A stretch of 64,000 nucleotides of DNA from an uncultured Pelagibacteraceae bacterium (GTDB lineage Bacteria; Pseudomonadota; Alphaproteobacteria; Pelagibacterales; Pelagibacteraceae), in contig CACOKN010000001.1 of assembly GCA_902627805.1 (NCBI GenBank), positions 234,994 to 298,993 of the forward strand. Reading direction: 5' to 3'. Position numbers and translations under genes: made by a program. Positions 12,582 through 21,575 of this stretch are shown piece after piece. Below the pieces are notes generated by a model. The model was not told where the DNA came from. It did no database searches and worked only from the letters and a program-made list of their open reading frames with translations. How positions within the stretch are numbered: position 1 is the first letter of the stretch; each line of letters starts with the position of its first letter.

Positions 12582-13451
12582 TTATTGTGAATTTGGTTTT
12601 ATATTTCCAAAAAATTTAAAGAATTCACTATCAGGAGATAATATCAAAGAAGTCTCTCCACCGATTAAAGCTTTTTCGTAAGCCTGCATTGCTCTATAAA
12701 AAGCGAAAAATTCTGGATCTTGGCCAAAAGCGTTAGCAAAAATATTATTTCTCTTTCCATCGCCTTCTCCTTTCATGATCTCAGATTTCTTTTGTGCATC
12801 TGCTAAAATAACAGTTACTTCTTTATCAGCAGTTGATGTGATCGTTACTGCCATCTCAGCTCCTTTTGCTCTAAACTCTTTTGCCTCTCTCTCCCTCTCT
12901 GTTTGCATTCTTCTAAAGATTGCATCACTATTTGCTTGAGGAAGATCAGCACGTTTAATTCTTACATCTACAATTTCTATACCAAAGTTTTGTGCTTCAT
13001 TGTTTACACCTTCTTGAATTAAAGCCATTTGTTTTGTTCTATCCTCAGATAAAAGCGTTTGTAGTTCTTGTTGACCTAACACATTCCTAATTCTTGAATT
13101 GATAATTGTCGCCAATCTAGATCTTGCAACTCTTTCGTTTCCAACTGAGATATAAAACTTTAGAGGATCTACAATTTGAAATCTTGCAAAAGCGTCAACA
13201 ATCAATCTTTTTTGATCCGATGCAATCACCTCTTCAGGTGGTGTATCCAAATTTAAAATTCGCTTATCTAAAAATACAACATTTTGTATAAATGGTAATT
13301 TAAAGTTTAACCCAGGTTTTAAAATTATTCTTTTTGGATCACCAAATTGAAGTACGATTGCTTGATTAATTTCTTTTACAATGAATATTGAAAAAAATAA
13401 TGTTGCTGCGAGTAGAACAACTAAACCTGCTATAATTTTTCCTGCTTTCAT
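12582..13451 (-). CDS. hflC: HflC, SPFH/band 7 protein of the HflKC complex
   Basis: HflC and HflK form a large membrane-bound cage around FtsH and modulate its proteolysis. The 289-residue protein has one N-terminal membrane helix (about 7-25), the band 7/SPFH domain (about 20-190), and a long helical region rich in Ala, Glu and Lys (about 180-240). The motif IKRADLP and the helix MQTEREREAKEFRAKG match HflC. It begins 1 base after the hflK stop. Its presumed partner ftsH is in this window at 40178-42079. Confidence 0.96.
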   Translation of the reverse strand: MKAGKIIAGLVVLLAATLFFSIFIVKEINQAIVLQFGDPKRIILKPGLNFKLPFIQNVVFLDKRILNLDTPPEEVIASDQKRLIVDAFARFQIVDPLKFYISVGNERVARSRLATIINSRIRNVLGQQELQTLLSEDRTKQMALIQEGVNNEAQNFGIEIVDVRIKRADLPQANSDAIFRRMQTEREREAKEFRAKGAEMAVTITSTADKEVTVILADAQKKSEIMKGEGDGKRNNIFANAFGQDPEFFAFYRAMQAYEKALIGGETSLILSPDSEFFKFFGNIKPNSQ

Positions 13452-13452
13452 T

Positions 13453-14562
13453 TTAATTAGTCACTTTCTTTTTTAATTCTGGTAATGGTAAATATGGAAC
13501 TACACCAGAGCCTGCATTTTTCTCAATAATTACTTTGTCAATATCAGCCAAAACTTTTTCCATCGTTTCTAAATACATTCTTTCTTGAGTAACTGATTTT
13601 GCTTTTTTATATTCATTGTAAATAGCCAAGAACCTACTTGCTTCACCCTCTGCTTTAGCTACCACTTCTTTTTTATAAGCCTCTGCTGCTTGTAAAATTT
13701 TTGCCGCTTCTCCTCGTGCTCTTGGGATTACATCATTAGCATATGCCTCGGCTTCGTTTTTTGATCTTTCCATGTCTGCTCTTGCAGCTTGAACATCACG
13801 AAATGCATCAATTACTTGATCTGGTGGATCTGCTTTTTGAGTTTGAACTTGAGTAATTTGAATTCCAGAAGTGTACTCATCTAAAATTTTTTGAATTATT
13901 TCTTGTGTGTCTGTCTCAATTAATGATCTTCCTTCTGTTAGAATTGGTTGAATATTAGATCTTGCAATGACTTCTCTCATTGCTGTTTCTGCTGCAGCTT
14001 TAACAGTCCCTTCTGGGTCTTGAATTTTAAATAAAAAGTTACCTGCATCTTTAATTACCCAAAAAACAGAAAAATCTATATTTACGATATTTTCATCACC
14101 AGTAAGCATTAAACTTTCTTGAGGTACATCTGCTACACCACCTGCTGCAGATGAAAAACCACTATCTCTCTCAGACCTAAAACCAATATCGATCCTATTA
14201 ACTTTTGTCACTTTTGGTGTTAAAACAGTCTCTACTGGGAAAGGGATATGATAATTTAAACCTGGTTGAGTTGTTTTAACAAATTTTCCAAATCTTAAAA
14301 CTACACCTTGTTCATCAGGAAGTACTCTATAAAGACCACTTGCTAACCAAACAAAACCTAAAACAATTAAGACTAAAATGGCTTGTTTTCCTCCAGATGA
14401 ACTTCCACCTGGTAAAAATTTTTTTATTTTTTCTTGAAACTCTCTAATGATTTTATCTACATCGGGTGGTCTTGGGCCACTTCCAGAGCCATTACCGCTG
14501 CCACCTCCACCTGGGGGCGATCCCCAAGGACTACCACCTCTTTGTTGAAAATCATCAGACAT
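13453..14562 (-). CDS. hflK: HflK, SPFH/band 7 protein of the HflKC complex
   Basis: HflK is the partner of HflC in the cage around FtsH. The N-terminal cytoplasmic part (residues about 8-32) is almost pure Gly, Ser and Pro, giving an unusually GC-rich patch at 14460-14540. A membrane helix at about 62-82 follows, then the SPFH domain and a C-terminal helical domain with RGEAAKILQAAEAYKKEVV. Its 369 residues are normal. It is divergent from apbC, with only 50 bases between the two starts, so both promoters must be packed there. Confidence 0.96.
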   Translation of the reverse strand: MSDDFQQRGGSPWGSPPGGGGSGNGSGSGPRPPDVDKIIREFQEKIKKFLPGGSSSGGKQAILVLIVLGFVWLASGLYRVLPDEQGVVLRFGKFVKTTQPGLNYHIPFPVETVLTPKVTKVNRIDIGFRSERDSGFSSAAGGVADVPQESLMLTGDENIVNIDFSVFWVIKDAGNFLFKIQDPEGTVKAAAETAMREVIARSNIQPILTEGRSLIETDTQEIIQKILDEYTSGIQITQVQTQKADPPDQVIDAFRDVQAARADMERSKNEAEAYANDVIPRARGEAAKILQAAEAYKKEVVAKAEGEASRFLAIYNEYKKAKSVTQERMYLETMEKVLADIDKVIIEKNAGSGVVPYLPLPELKKKVTN

Positions 14563-14612
14563 ACATAATCTATATAGTGTCTAATTTCACAAAAACAAGC
14601 TAAGATCAAATA

Positions 14613-15437
14613 ATGTCATATAAAAACCCAGAACTAAGTGCCGCAACAAGTAATGAGGGTAGGCGAAAGGTATTCACAAAAAATCCAATTATTGGAACAA
14701 AATTTACTATTGCTATTTCAAGTGCAAAAGGAGGGGTAGGAAAGTCGACTTTTGCAACTAACATTGCATTAGCATTAAAACATATTGGATGCAAAGTTGG
14801 TTTACTAGATGCAGATATTTATGGACCTTCGATTCCAAAAATGTTTGGAATAACTGAAAAACCAAAAAGTGATGGCCAAAAACTAGTTCCTATAATGAAA
14901 TATGACATTCAGTGTATGTCCATTGGTTTTCTTACTGATCAACAAACTCCAATGATTTGGAGAGGTCCAATGGTGACTAGTGCGATAAGAACTTTTACCC
15001 AAAAAGTAAATTGGAAAGATTTAGACTTTATAATTATAGATATGCCTCCAGGCACAGGAGATACACAATTGACTTTCTCACAGGAAATTAAAATGGATGG
15101 AGCCATTATAGTTTCAACACCTCAAGAAGTAGCTTTGCTAGATGTAAAAAGAGGAATTAAAATGTTTGATAAACTAGGGGTAAAAATTTTAGGACTTGTG
15201 GACAATATGAGCTACTTCATTGGAGATGATAATAAAAAATATAAAATTTTTGGCGAGGGCGGAGTTCGTAAAACCTCGGAAGAATTCAATAAAGAATTTT
15301 TGGGTGAAATACCAATTAAACCTGAAATAGGAAAGACAAGTGATAATGGAAAACCAATAGTTGAAGAAGATCCAAATAACGAAATTTCAAAAATTTATAT
15401 AGATTTTGCTAATAAAATTAAATCAATTTATCTTTAA
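14613..15437 (+). CDS. apbC: Mrp/ApbC-type P-loop ATPase, iron-sulfur cluster carrier
   Basis: Mrp/ApbC proteins bind ATP and carry Fe-S clusters to target proteins. The deviant Walker A KGGVGKS is at 39-45, [12 protein letters not shown] at about 69-80, and [11 protein letters not shown] downstream, all typical. Two usual elements are missing. There is no N-terminal MIP18/DUF59 domain (the protein is 274 residues against about 360 in full-length forms). The CxxC motif after NMSYF is replaced by IGDDNKK. The 3' end overlaps the convergent thyX by 20 bases. Confidence 0.93.
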   Translation: MSYKNPELSAATSNEGRRKVFTKNPIIGTKFTIAISSAKGGVGKSTFATNIALALKHIGCKVGLLDADIYGPSIPKMFGITEKPKSDGQKLVPIMKYDIQCMSIGFLTDQQTPMIWRGPMVTSAIRTFTQKVNWKDLDFIIIDMPPGTGDTQLTFSQEIKMDGAIIVSTPQEVALLDVKRGIKMFDKLGVKILGLVDNMSYFIGDDNKKYKIFGEGGVRKTSEEFNKEFLGEIPIKPEIGKTSDNGKPIVEEDPNNEISKIYIDFANKIKSIYL

Positions 15438-16365
15438 GATTAAAAGCTTCCATTAACTCATTCCATTCTCTTTTTGACAAACCAGAATTTTCTAAAGAGA
15501 CATCTTCACCTTTAATTAATTTTTGAATAACAACGTTTCCTTTAGCAGAAACTTCTGTACCGCCCACTCTGTAATCCATAAAAGCTTCATGGGTTATTGG
15601 CACCCACCTTTTTAATGTATCTAACATAATGTCAGCATAAACTCTAATTTCATATTGGGCATGACGATCTGCTCTTAATCTTAAAAAATTCATTAAATTT
15701 AAAAGATCTGTTTTCCAATACCACTGAGTATAAGTATTTAACGTTAAATTCATTCTAGCAAGTTCCCTAGCTAAACCTTTTTTATTATCATCTATGGTGG
15801 ATCCATCATATCTTTCATTAAGCATGGTTTCATAATTAGAATAAGTTCTTTCAGCATCATTTTTCAAAAGCTCTAAAACCTCTTTAGCTTGAGTTCCCTC
15901 AAGAACATCTCCCCTTCCCTGTCTATTAATTGTTGATTGAGCTGCTAAATTTTCAAAAGCAGGTAAATAAAATTCTTTATCTAAAATAGAATATCTTGCA
16001 GAATACTCATTAACATTTGCAGTTCTATGTCTTATCCATTGACGTGCTATAAAAATCGGTAATTTGATGTGATATTTAATCTCACACATTTCAAATGGTG
16101 TGCTGTGCCAATGACGCATCAAATATTTTATTAATCCAGAATCTGTTGATACCTGTTTAGTTCCTTTTCCGTAAGAAACTCTTGCAGCTTGAACAATAGA
16201 TGTATCATCACCCATATAATCAACTACCCTAACAAAACCATGATCTAAAGCTGGTATTGCCTCATAAAGAATATTTTCCAACTCTGATACTACAACCCTT
16301 TTTGTTTGATTATTTTGAGACTGCTGATTCTTTATTTCCGCAGATTGTTCTTTAGTTAATTTCAT
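15418..16365 (-). CDS. thyX: Flavin-dependent thymidylate synthase ThyX
   Basis: ThyX makes dTMP from dUMP using FAD, NADPH and methylene-THF. The signature [11 protein letters not shown] (RHR-X7-S) is present, with flanking RQWI and ARYS. I place the start at the ATG at 16365 ([11 protein letters not shown]). An open frame continues upstream to 16488, but that extension is the antisense of the tmRNA acceptor piece and is not conserved protein. This gives 315 residues. Its promoter and leader must then lie in or very near ssrA on the opposite strand. No thyA was seen in the window. Confidence 0.95.
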   Translation of the reverse strand: MKLTKEQSAEIKNQQSQNNQTKRVVVSELENILYEAIPALDHGFVRVVDYMGDDTSIVQAARVSYGKGTKQVSTDSGLIKYLMRHWHSTPFEMCEIKYHIKLPIFIARQWIRHRTANVNEYSARYSILDKEFYLPAFENLAAQSTINRQGRGDVLEGTQAKEVLELLKNDAERTYSNYETMLNERYDGSTIDDNKKGLARELARMNLTLNTYTQWYWKTDLLNLMNFLRLRADRHAQYEIRVYADIMLDTLKRWVPITHEAFMDYRVGGTEVSAKGNVVIQKLIKGEDVSLENSGLSKREWNELMEAFNLKDKLI

Positions 16366-16373
16366 GATTGTTA

Positions 16374-16407
16374 TTGAATCTCTTGCAATTCCTTTTATAT
16401 TAATAAA
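16374..16407 (+). promoter_or_regulatory. Candidate promoter of the tmRNA gene
   Basis: The hexamers TTGAAT (16374-16379) and TATATT (16396-16401) are 16 bases apart. The expected start is near 16408, exactly the first base of a perfect 5-bp hairpin (GTTGG-TTTT-CCAAC) that appears to begin the tmRNA precursor. The agreement of promoter spacing with the structural start makes this better than a chance AT-rich match. Confidence 0.45.
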
Positions 16408-16680
16408 GTTGGTTTTCCAACTATGACGATAAACGAATTTCGTAATAACCATCGCGGACGTGGGGGCAGTACCCACCACCTCCACCAATTACAACTTATG
16501 GGGGTGAACTAGATTCGACGGGTGACTAAAAGCTATTCTTTCGTTCGGAATTGTTCCTCCGTAAAGGGCTAATTTATAAATGCTAACGAAAGTTACGCAA
16601 TTGCTGCTTAATTAATTTATTAATTGAGTAAACGGGGTTTGGGGCACCTGGCAACAGAACGCCCCCTATAAAGTATTTTT
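16408..16680 (+). ncRNA. ssrA: tmRNA, circularly permuted two-piece form
   Basis: tmRNA rescues stalled ribosomes and tags the nascent peptide. The acceptor piece comes first and ends in an encoded CCA at 16485-16487, with a 5-bp T stem (16460-16464 with 16472-16476). After a 12-base intervening segment, the coding piece begins at 16500 with GGGGGTGA and contains ATTCGACGGG. The 7-bp acceptor stem forms across the two pieces (16500-16506 with 16477-16483) and includes the G3-U70 pair recognised by alanyl-tRNA synthetase. The tag frame at 16582-16611 reads ANESYAIAA plus stop. A pseudoknot-like segment with CCTGGCAACAGAA follows at 16646-16659, then a T run at 16675-16681. The exact ends are estimates. 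Confidence 0.93.
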
Positions 16681-16743
16681 TGTCGCTTAAAATTTTTAAA
16701 ATTTATTTAGTAAAATTTAGATATAAAGTGTAGGAGAGTTTAG

Positions 16744-18108
16744 ATGAAAGTTAAAGCAAATTTTATTTATCTTTTAATAATAGCATTTTTAATTGCTTTA
16801 TTAATCATTGGTCACCAAATTAACAAGAAGAGTTCAGCATCCAAAAAAAATGAGATTTCAAACATAGTAAATCAACTTAAAACTAGAAATAATCAGCTAG
16901 CTAAAATACAAAAAAACTTATTCGAAGATGGAAAAAACTTAAATGATATAATTAATAAAAAAGGGATAACTTTTAAAAATATATTTAAAGATAAAAAACT
17001 TGATGGATTAAATAATTTTTCTTATTCAAAATATTCAACTAAGGATATTTTATTTAATGGTAATCGTGGTGCTACTGGTACAGCATATATTGACTTTTAT
17101 AATAATGATAAAAATTTACTGATCGCAACTTATGATGGAATTTTTGCATTTACAAATCTTAATAACTTAGAAAATTTTGTAAAAATTAACTCAAATATTA
17201 ATTCAATAATCAAATATGATAAATTTTATTTTCATGAGCAATATGGCATTAAGGACATTCACATAGATAATAATAAGTTATACGTCTCATATATTGGCGA
17301 AAGAAAAAATAATTGTTACGATCTTAAAATTATTTTTAGTGAATTAAATGAAAAATTTTTAGATTTTAATTTATTTTATCAAACATTAAATTGCGTTGAT
17401 AAAAATAACAATCATGGATTTTGGGCCCACCAAGGTGCAGGTGGAAGAATTGCTAATCTTGATAGTTCAAACCTATTATTTACTACAGGAGATTTTAGAA
17501 ATAGACCCCTTTCACAAGATATTAAAAGCGACTTTGGAAAAATTTTAAAAATTAATATTCAAAATAAAAATTCAGAGGTTGTATCCTTGGGTCATAGAAA
17601 TCCACAAGGTTTATATTACAGCAAAAAATTTGACTTTATTTTATCTACTGAGCATGGACCTAAGGGTGGTGATGAGATCAATATAAATAATAAACCCTTT
17701 TTAAAAGTTAAAAATTTTGGATGGCCGATTTCATCGTATGGAGAACATTATGCAAAGAATTATTCAGACAAAATATTGAAGGAAGCACCATTAAATAAAT
17801 CTCATAAAAAGTTTGGTTTTGAAGAACCTATTAAATATTTTGATCCATCAATTGGTATCAGTCAAATAATTTCCTTTAATGAAGCAGATACAGAATTTTT
17901 AATTGGAGCAATGGGAAATGAGATTGCCGATCAGGATTTAGGACTTCACTTCATTAAACTAAATGAGAATAGAGATAAAGTTATTAAACATGATTACTTT
18001 TTACTAAATGAAAGAGTTCGTGATATGGTAGTCTCTAAAGATAAAAAATTAATTATAATTTTTTTAGAGTCTACAAGTTCAATATCCGTTTTAAGAAAAA
18101 ATGGCTGA
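16744..18108 (+). CDS. PQQ-dependent sugar dehydrogenase family protein (glucose/sorbosone dehydrogenase fold)
   Basis: This 454-residue protein has an N-terminal signal anchor (about 7-24), a polar helical linker, and then a six-bladed beta-propeller domain of the GSDH family. Matching motifs are AHQGAGGRI, a GKILKI strand, GHRNPQGLYY, EHGPKGGDEIN and KNFGWP. Family members oxidise aldoses in the periplasm with PQQ, but the substrate here is unknown. A ribosome-binding site (GGAGAG at 16733-16738) precedes the ATG. The gene lies directly downstream of ssrA and converges on a methyltransferase gene 9 bases away. No PQQ synthesis genes are in the window. Confidence 0.85.
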   Translation: MKVKANFIYLLIIAFLIALLIIGHQINKKSSASKKNEISNIVNQLKTRNNQLAKIQKNLFEDGKNLNDIINKKGITFKNIFKDKKLDGLNNFSYSKYSTKDILFNGNRGATGTAYIDFYNNDKNLLIATYDGIFAFTNLNNLENFVKINSNINSIIKYDKFYFHEQYGIKDIHIDNNKLYVSYIGERKNNCYDLKIIFSELNEKFLDFNLFYQTLNCVDKNNNHGFWAHQGAGGRIANLDSSNLLFTTGDFRNRPLSQDIKSDFGKILKINIQNKNSEVVSLGHRNPQGLYYSKKFDFILSTEHGPKGGDEININNKPFLKVKNFGWPISSYGEHYAKNYSDKILKEAPLNKSHKKFGFEEPIKYFDPSIGISQIISFNEADTEFLIGAMGNEIADQDLGLHFIKLNENRDKVIKHDYFLLNERVRDMVVSKDKKLIIIFLESTSSISVLRKNG

Positions 18109-18117
18109 TCGTTATAT

Positions 18118-18900
18118 TTATTTTTTAAAAGAGATTTTAATTTCTGGACCTCTTTTGTAGTTTTTAAAATCTAAACCCTTGATAGGATAATTTCTTTTAC
18201 TTTTGTAATTTTTTATCTTAAATTTTTTTGGATTGATTAAAGTCATCTCAATAACTTTTGGAATTCCATTACGATCAACTGTTTCATAATTATTTGCATT
18301 AATGTGAATATTTCTTAATTTTGTTTTATTAATAAAATCTTTAATTTTTTTCAAATTTTTTTCAACATTATGAAATTCTATAATTACTAAGTTTAGTTTA
18401 TCAAAATTTTTATTGATTTCTTTTAAAACTTTATATTCATCACCTTCAATATCTACTTTTAAAACGATGTCTTTATTATCTTCAATTGCCTCAGAAATTG
18501 TAATTTGATTATTTTGTTTTGTCTTTGTCGGAACAATTTTTTTTAAATAATGTTTATTTTTACCCTTAAAAAAAGTTAAGTATTGCAAAAATTTGAAAAC
18601 ATCTAATATTTGATTGATTTTAATTTTTTTCAATAACAATAAAGAAATAAAATCTTTTAAAAATCTATCAGCCCAAAACTTATTGTTAACCGTGTGGTCA
18701 AAAGCTAAAATTTTACAATTTTTATTATATTCTTGGAATTGTTTTTCAAAACTCCATTCGGCTTCAAGTCCACAAGTAATAACTATTCTAGTTTTCCTAA
18801 TTACACGTTTGTCAATAACATATCCTCCATCTGATTTTCTTCCAAGTCTTATTAAATTAGAAAAATTCGTATGGTAAGGTTTTAAAAAAGTTGGAATCAT
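18118..18900 (-). CDS. FkbM-like methyltransferase family protein
   Basis: This 260-residue protein resembles FkbM-family SAM-dependent methyltransferases. It has an N-terminal region with SDGGYVID, a strand-loop ITCGLEAEWSFE, DH after a hydrophobic strand, and the family's most recognisable segment LKVDIEGDEYKVL, followed by NLVIIEFHNVE. These enzymes usually O-methylate sugars or other small molecules, but the substrate cannot be predicted. There is no signal peptide. It is very rich in Lys and Asn. It stands between the sugar dehydrogenase gene and ppdK, with 17 bases to ppdK. Confidence 0.72.
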   Translation of the reverse strand: MIPTFLKPYHTNFSNLIRLGRKSDGGYVIDKRVIRKTRIVITCGLEAEWSFEKQFQEYNKNCKILAFDHTVNNKFWADRFLKDFISLLLLKKIKINQILDVFKFLQYLTFFKGKNKHYLKKIVPTKTKQNNQITISEAIEDNKDIVLKVDIEGDEYKVLKEINKNFDKLNLVIIEFHNVEKNLKKIKDFINKTKLRNIHINANNYETVDRNGIPKVIEMTLINPKKFKIKNYKSKRNYPIKGLDFKNYKRGPEIKISFKK

Positions 18901-18917
18901 TTAAACTTAACTAAATT

Positions 18918-21575
18918 CTATTTATTTATTTCAGCTTGAGCTGCAGCCAATCTTGCTATTGGAACTCTATATGGAGAACATGAAACATAATTAAGACCTA
19001 TTTTTGAGCAGAAATTAATACTCTTTGGATCGCCACCGTGTTCACCGCAAATACCTAACTTGATTTTTTTGTTTTGTTTTTTTCCTTTGTTAACAGCTAT
19101 CTCAACTAAATCCTCTACACCATCATCTATTGAAATAAATGGATCGATTGAAAAAATCTTATTTTCAATATAATCGTTTAAAAATTTTCCACTATCATCT
19201 CTACTAATACCAAAAGTAGTTTGTGTTAAATCATTTGTCCCAAAACTAAAAAACTCAGCATGTTTCGCAATATCTTTCGCCTTGATTGCTGCTCTTGGAA
19301 GTTCAATCATTGTTCCAACCAAAAATTCTATTTTTACCTTATTTTCTTTTTGTACTTTTCTTGCAATGTTTATTACAAGGTCTTTCATTATTTTTATTTC
19401 TGCCTCGGTAGAAACAAGTGGTATCATTATTTCAGGAAATGCAAATTTTTGCTTATTTTTTTTAAGTTCTGATAAGGCTTTAAAAATTGCCTCACATTGC
19501 ATTTCATAAATTTCAGGGAATGAAATACCTAATCTACAACCTCTGTGTCCAAGCATTGGATTTTGTTCATGAAGTTCGTCAATTCGAGATTTTACCTCTT
19601 TAACACTTATACCAACCACTTCCGCAACTTCTGAAATTTCTTTTTCAGATTTTGGTAGAAACTCATGTAATGGGGGATCAAGTAAACGTACCGTTACTGG
19701 TAATCCATGCATAATCTTAAATATTTCAACAAAATCTTTTTTTTGATGCGGTAAAAGCTTCAATAGTGCTTTTAATCTATCATCTTTGGTTTTAGAAAGT
19801 ATCATCTCTCGAACAGAAATAATTCTTTCTTCATCAAAGAACATATGCTCTGTTCTACATAAGCCAATTCCCTCTGCTCCAAAATCTCTTGCAACTTTTG
19901 TATCTAGTGGAGTTTCTGCATTTGTTCGTACTCTAAGTTTTCTAACATTGTCGGCCCAACTCATTAATTTTGAAAAGTCACCTGAAATTTCAGGTTTTAA
20001 TGTTGGTACACTTCCTAAAATAATTCTTCCAGAAGATCCATCAATTGTGATTATGTCACCTTCCTTAATTTCTATTGAAGCAGTTTTGAAAATTTTTTTC
20101 TCATAATCAATATCAATTTCACTTGAACCTGAAACACATGGTCTCCCCATTCCCCTCGCAACAACAGCTGCATGACTCGTCATTCCTCCTCTGGCAGTCA
20201 ATATTCCTTTAGCAGCGTGCATACCCTGGATATCTTCTGGTGAAGTTTCTACTCTAACCAATATTACATCTTGCATCATATTGTTAAGTCTCTCAGCCTC
20301 TTCAGATGTAAACACCACCTTTCCACTAGCAGCTCCTGGTGAGGCAGGCAAACCATTTGCAATTATCTCTATAGAACTTTTTTCATCTAAAGTAGGGTGC
20401 AATAATGTGTCCAAAGAATTTGGATCAATTCTTAAAATAGCTTGTTTTTTTGAAATTAATTTTTCTTTAACCATGTCTACAGCGATCTTAACTGCTGATT
20501 TTGCAGTCCTTTTGCCTGACCTAGTTTGTAGGATCCATAATTTCTCATTCTCAACTGTAAATTCTACATCTTGCATATCTTTATAATGTGCCTCTAACTT
20601 TTTTAAAATTTTATGAAGCTCCAAATAAACTTTTGGCATAGATTCTTCCATAGAAAGTGCCTCAACTTTTGCCTCTCGTTTAGCTTTTTTCGTAATATAT
20701 TGCGGTGTCCTTGTTCCTGCTACAACATCCTCTCCTTGAGCATTAATTAAATACTCTCCATAAATATCACTTGATCCGTCAGAAGGATTTCTTGTAAAAA
20801 CAACTCCAGTCGCACAATCATTTCCCATATTTCCAAAAACCATAGATTGCACGTTAACTGCTGTTCCCCACTCAGATGGTATCTGATTTAACTTTCTATA
20901 AATTTTAGCTCTATTACTCTCCCAAGATAAAAATACTGCACTTATTGCTCCTAATAATTGTTTATAAACATCTTGAGGAAATTCTTTTTTTGTTTTTTCT
21001 TTAACAATATTTTTAAAATCTTTTATCAAACCATCCCAATCATCTTCATCAAGATCTGTATCCAGCAAAACTCCTTTAGTTAATTTATAATTTTCTATAA
21101 GTTCCTCAAAATGATAACTTTCTACCCCAAGAACAACATTTCCATACATTTGAATAAATCTTCTATAACTATCTTTGGCAAATCTTCCGTTAGACGTTTT
21201 GTTGGCCAGCGCTTTAACAGTTTTGTCATTCAAACCAAGATTAAGTATTGTATCCATCATACCTGGCATAGATACTCTAGCACCAGATCTTACAGATAAT
21301 AAAAGTGGATTTTTTAGATCTCCAAATTTTTTTTTCACGTCTTTCTCAATTATCTTTAACTCTTTTTTAATTTGATTTATCAATGAAGAATTCAATCTCT
21401 TTTTGTTTTGGTAAAAAAGATCACAGACGTTTGTTGAAATTGTAAATCCAGGCGGAACTGGAAGACCCATTCTTCCCATTTCCGATAAATTTGCACCTTT
21501 ACCACCTAAAAAATTTTGAGGATTTTTAATTTTTTTAGAATCTTTAGATTTAAAATTTAAAATTAACTTATTCAT
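18918..21575 (-). CDS. ppdK: Pyruvate, phosphate dikinase
   Basis: PPDK reversibly interconverts pyruvate, ATP and phosphate with PEP, AMP and PPi. The 885-residue protein has the ATP-grasp nucleotide domain at the N-terminus (GGKGANLSEM and DTILNLGLND), the swivelling phosphohistidine domain with GGMTSHAAVVARGMGRPC (phosphoryl-carrying His), and the PEP/pyruvate TIM barrel with the catalytic Cys in LGICGEHGGDP near the C-terminus. The length is standard for bacterial PPDK. It overlaps glyS by 8 bases, as in many alphaproteobacteria. It provides a PEP/pyruvate interchange next to the glycolytic genes at 51-57 kb. Confidence 0.97.
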   Translation of the reverse strand: MNKLILNFKSKDSKKIKNPQNFLGGKGANLSEMGRMGLPVPPGFTISTNVCDLFYQNKKRLNSSLINQIKKELKIIEKDVKKKFGDLKNPLLLSVRSGARVSMPGMMDTILNLGLNDKTVKALANKTSNGRFAKDSYRRFIQMYGNVVLGVESYHFEELIENYKLTKGVLLDTDLDEDDWDGLIKDFKNIVKEKTKKEFPQDVYKQLLGAISAVFLSWESNRAKIYRKLNQIPSEWGTAVNVQSMVFGNMGNDCATGVVFTRNPSDGSSDIYGEYLINAQGEDVVAGTRTPQYITKKAKREAKVEALSMEESMPKVYLELHKILKKLEAHYKDMQDVEFTVENEKLWILQTRSGKRTAKSAVKIAVDMVKEKLISKKQAILRIDPNSLDTLLHPTLDEKSSIEIIANGLPASPGAASGKVVFTSEEAERLNNMMQDVILVRVETSPEDIQGMHAAKGILTARGGMTSHAAVVARGMGRPCVSGSSEIDIDYEKKIFKTASIEIKEGDIITIDGSSGRIILGSVPTLKPEISGDFSKLMSWADNVRKLRVRTNAETPLDTKVARDFGAEGIGLCRTEHMFFDEERIISVREMILSKTKDDRLKALLKLLPHQKKDFVEIFKIMHGLPVTVRLLDPPLHEFLPKSEKEISEVAEVVGISVKEVKSRIDELHEQNPMLGHRGCRLGISFPEIYEMQCEAIFKALSELKKNKQKFAFPEIMIPLVSTEAEIKIMKDLVINIARKVQKENKVKIEFLVGTMIELPRAAIKAKDIAKHAEFFSFGTNDLTQTTFGISRDDSGKFLNDYIENKIFSIDPFISIDDGVEDLVEIAVNKGKKQNKKIKLGICGEHGGDPKSINFCSKIGLNYVSCSPYRVPIARLAAAQAEINK

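Noticed and set aside
16366..16488. N-terminal extension of ThyX ([14 protein letters not shown] and on)
   Set aside because: These codons are the reverse complement of the tmRNA acceptor piece; the ThyX family begins close to the ATG at 16365.
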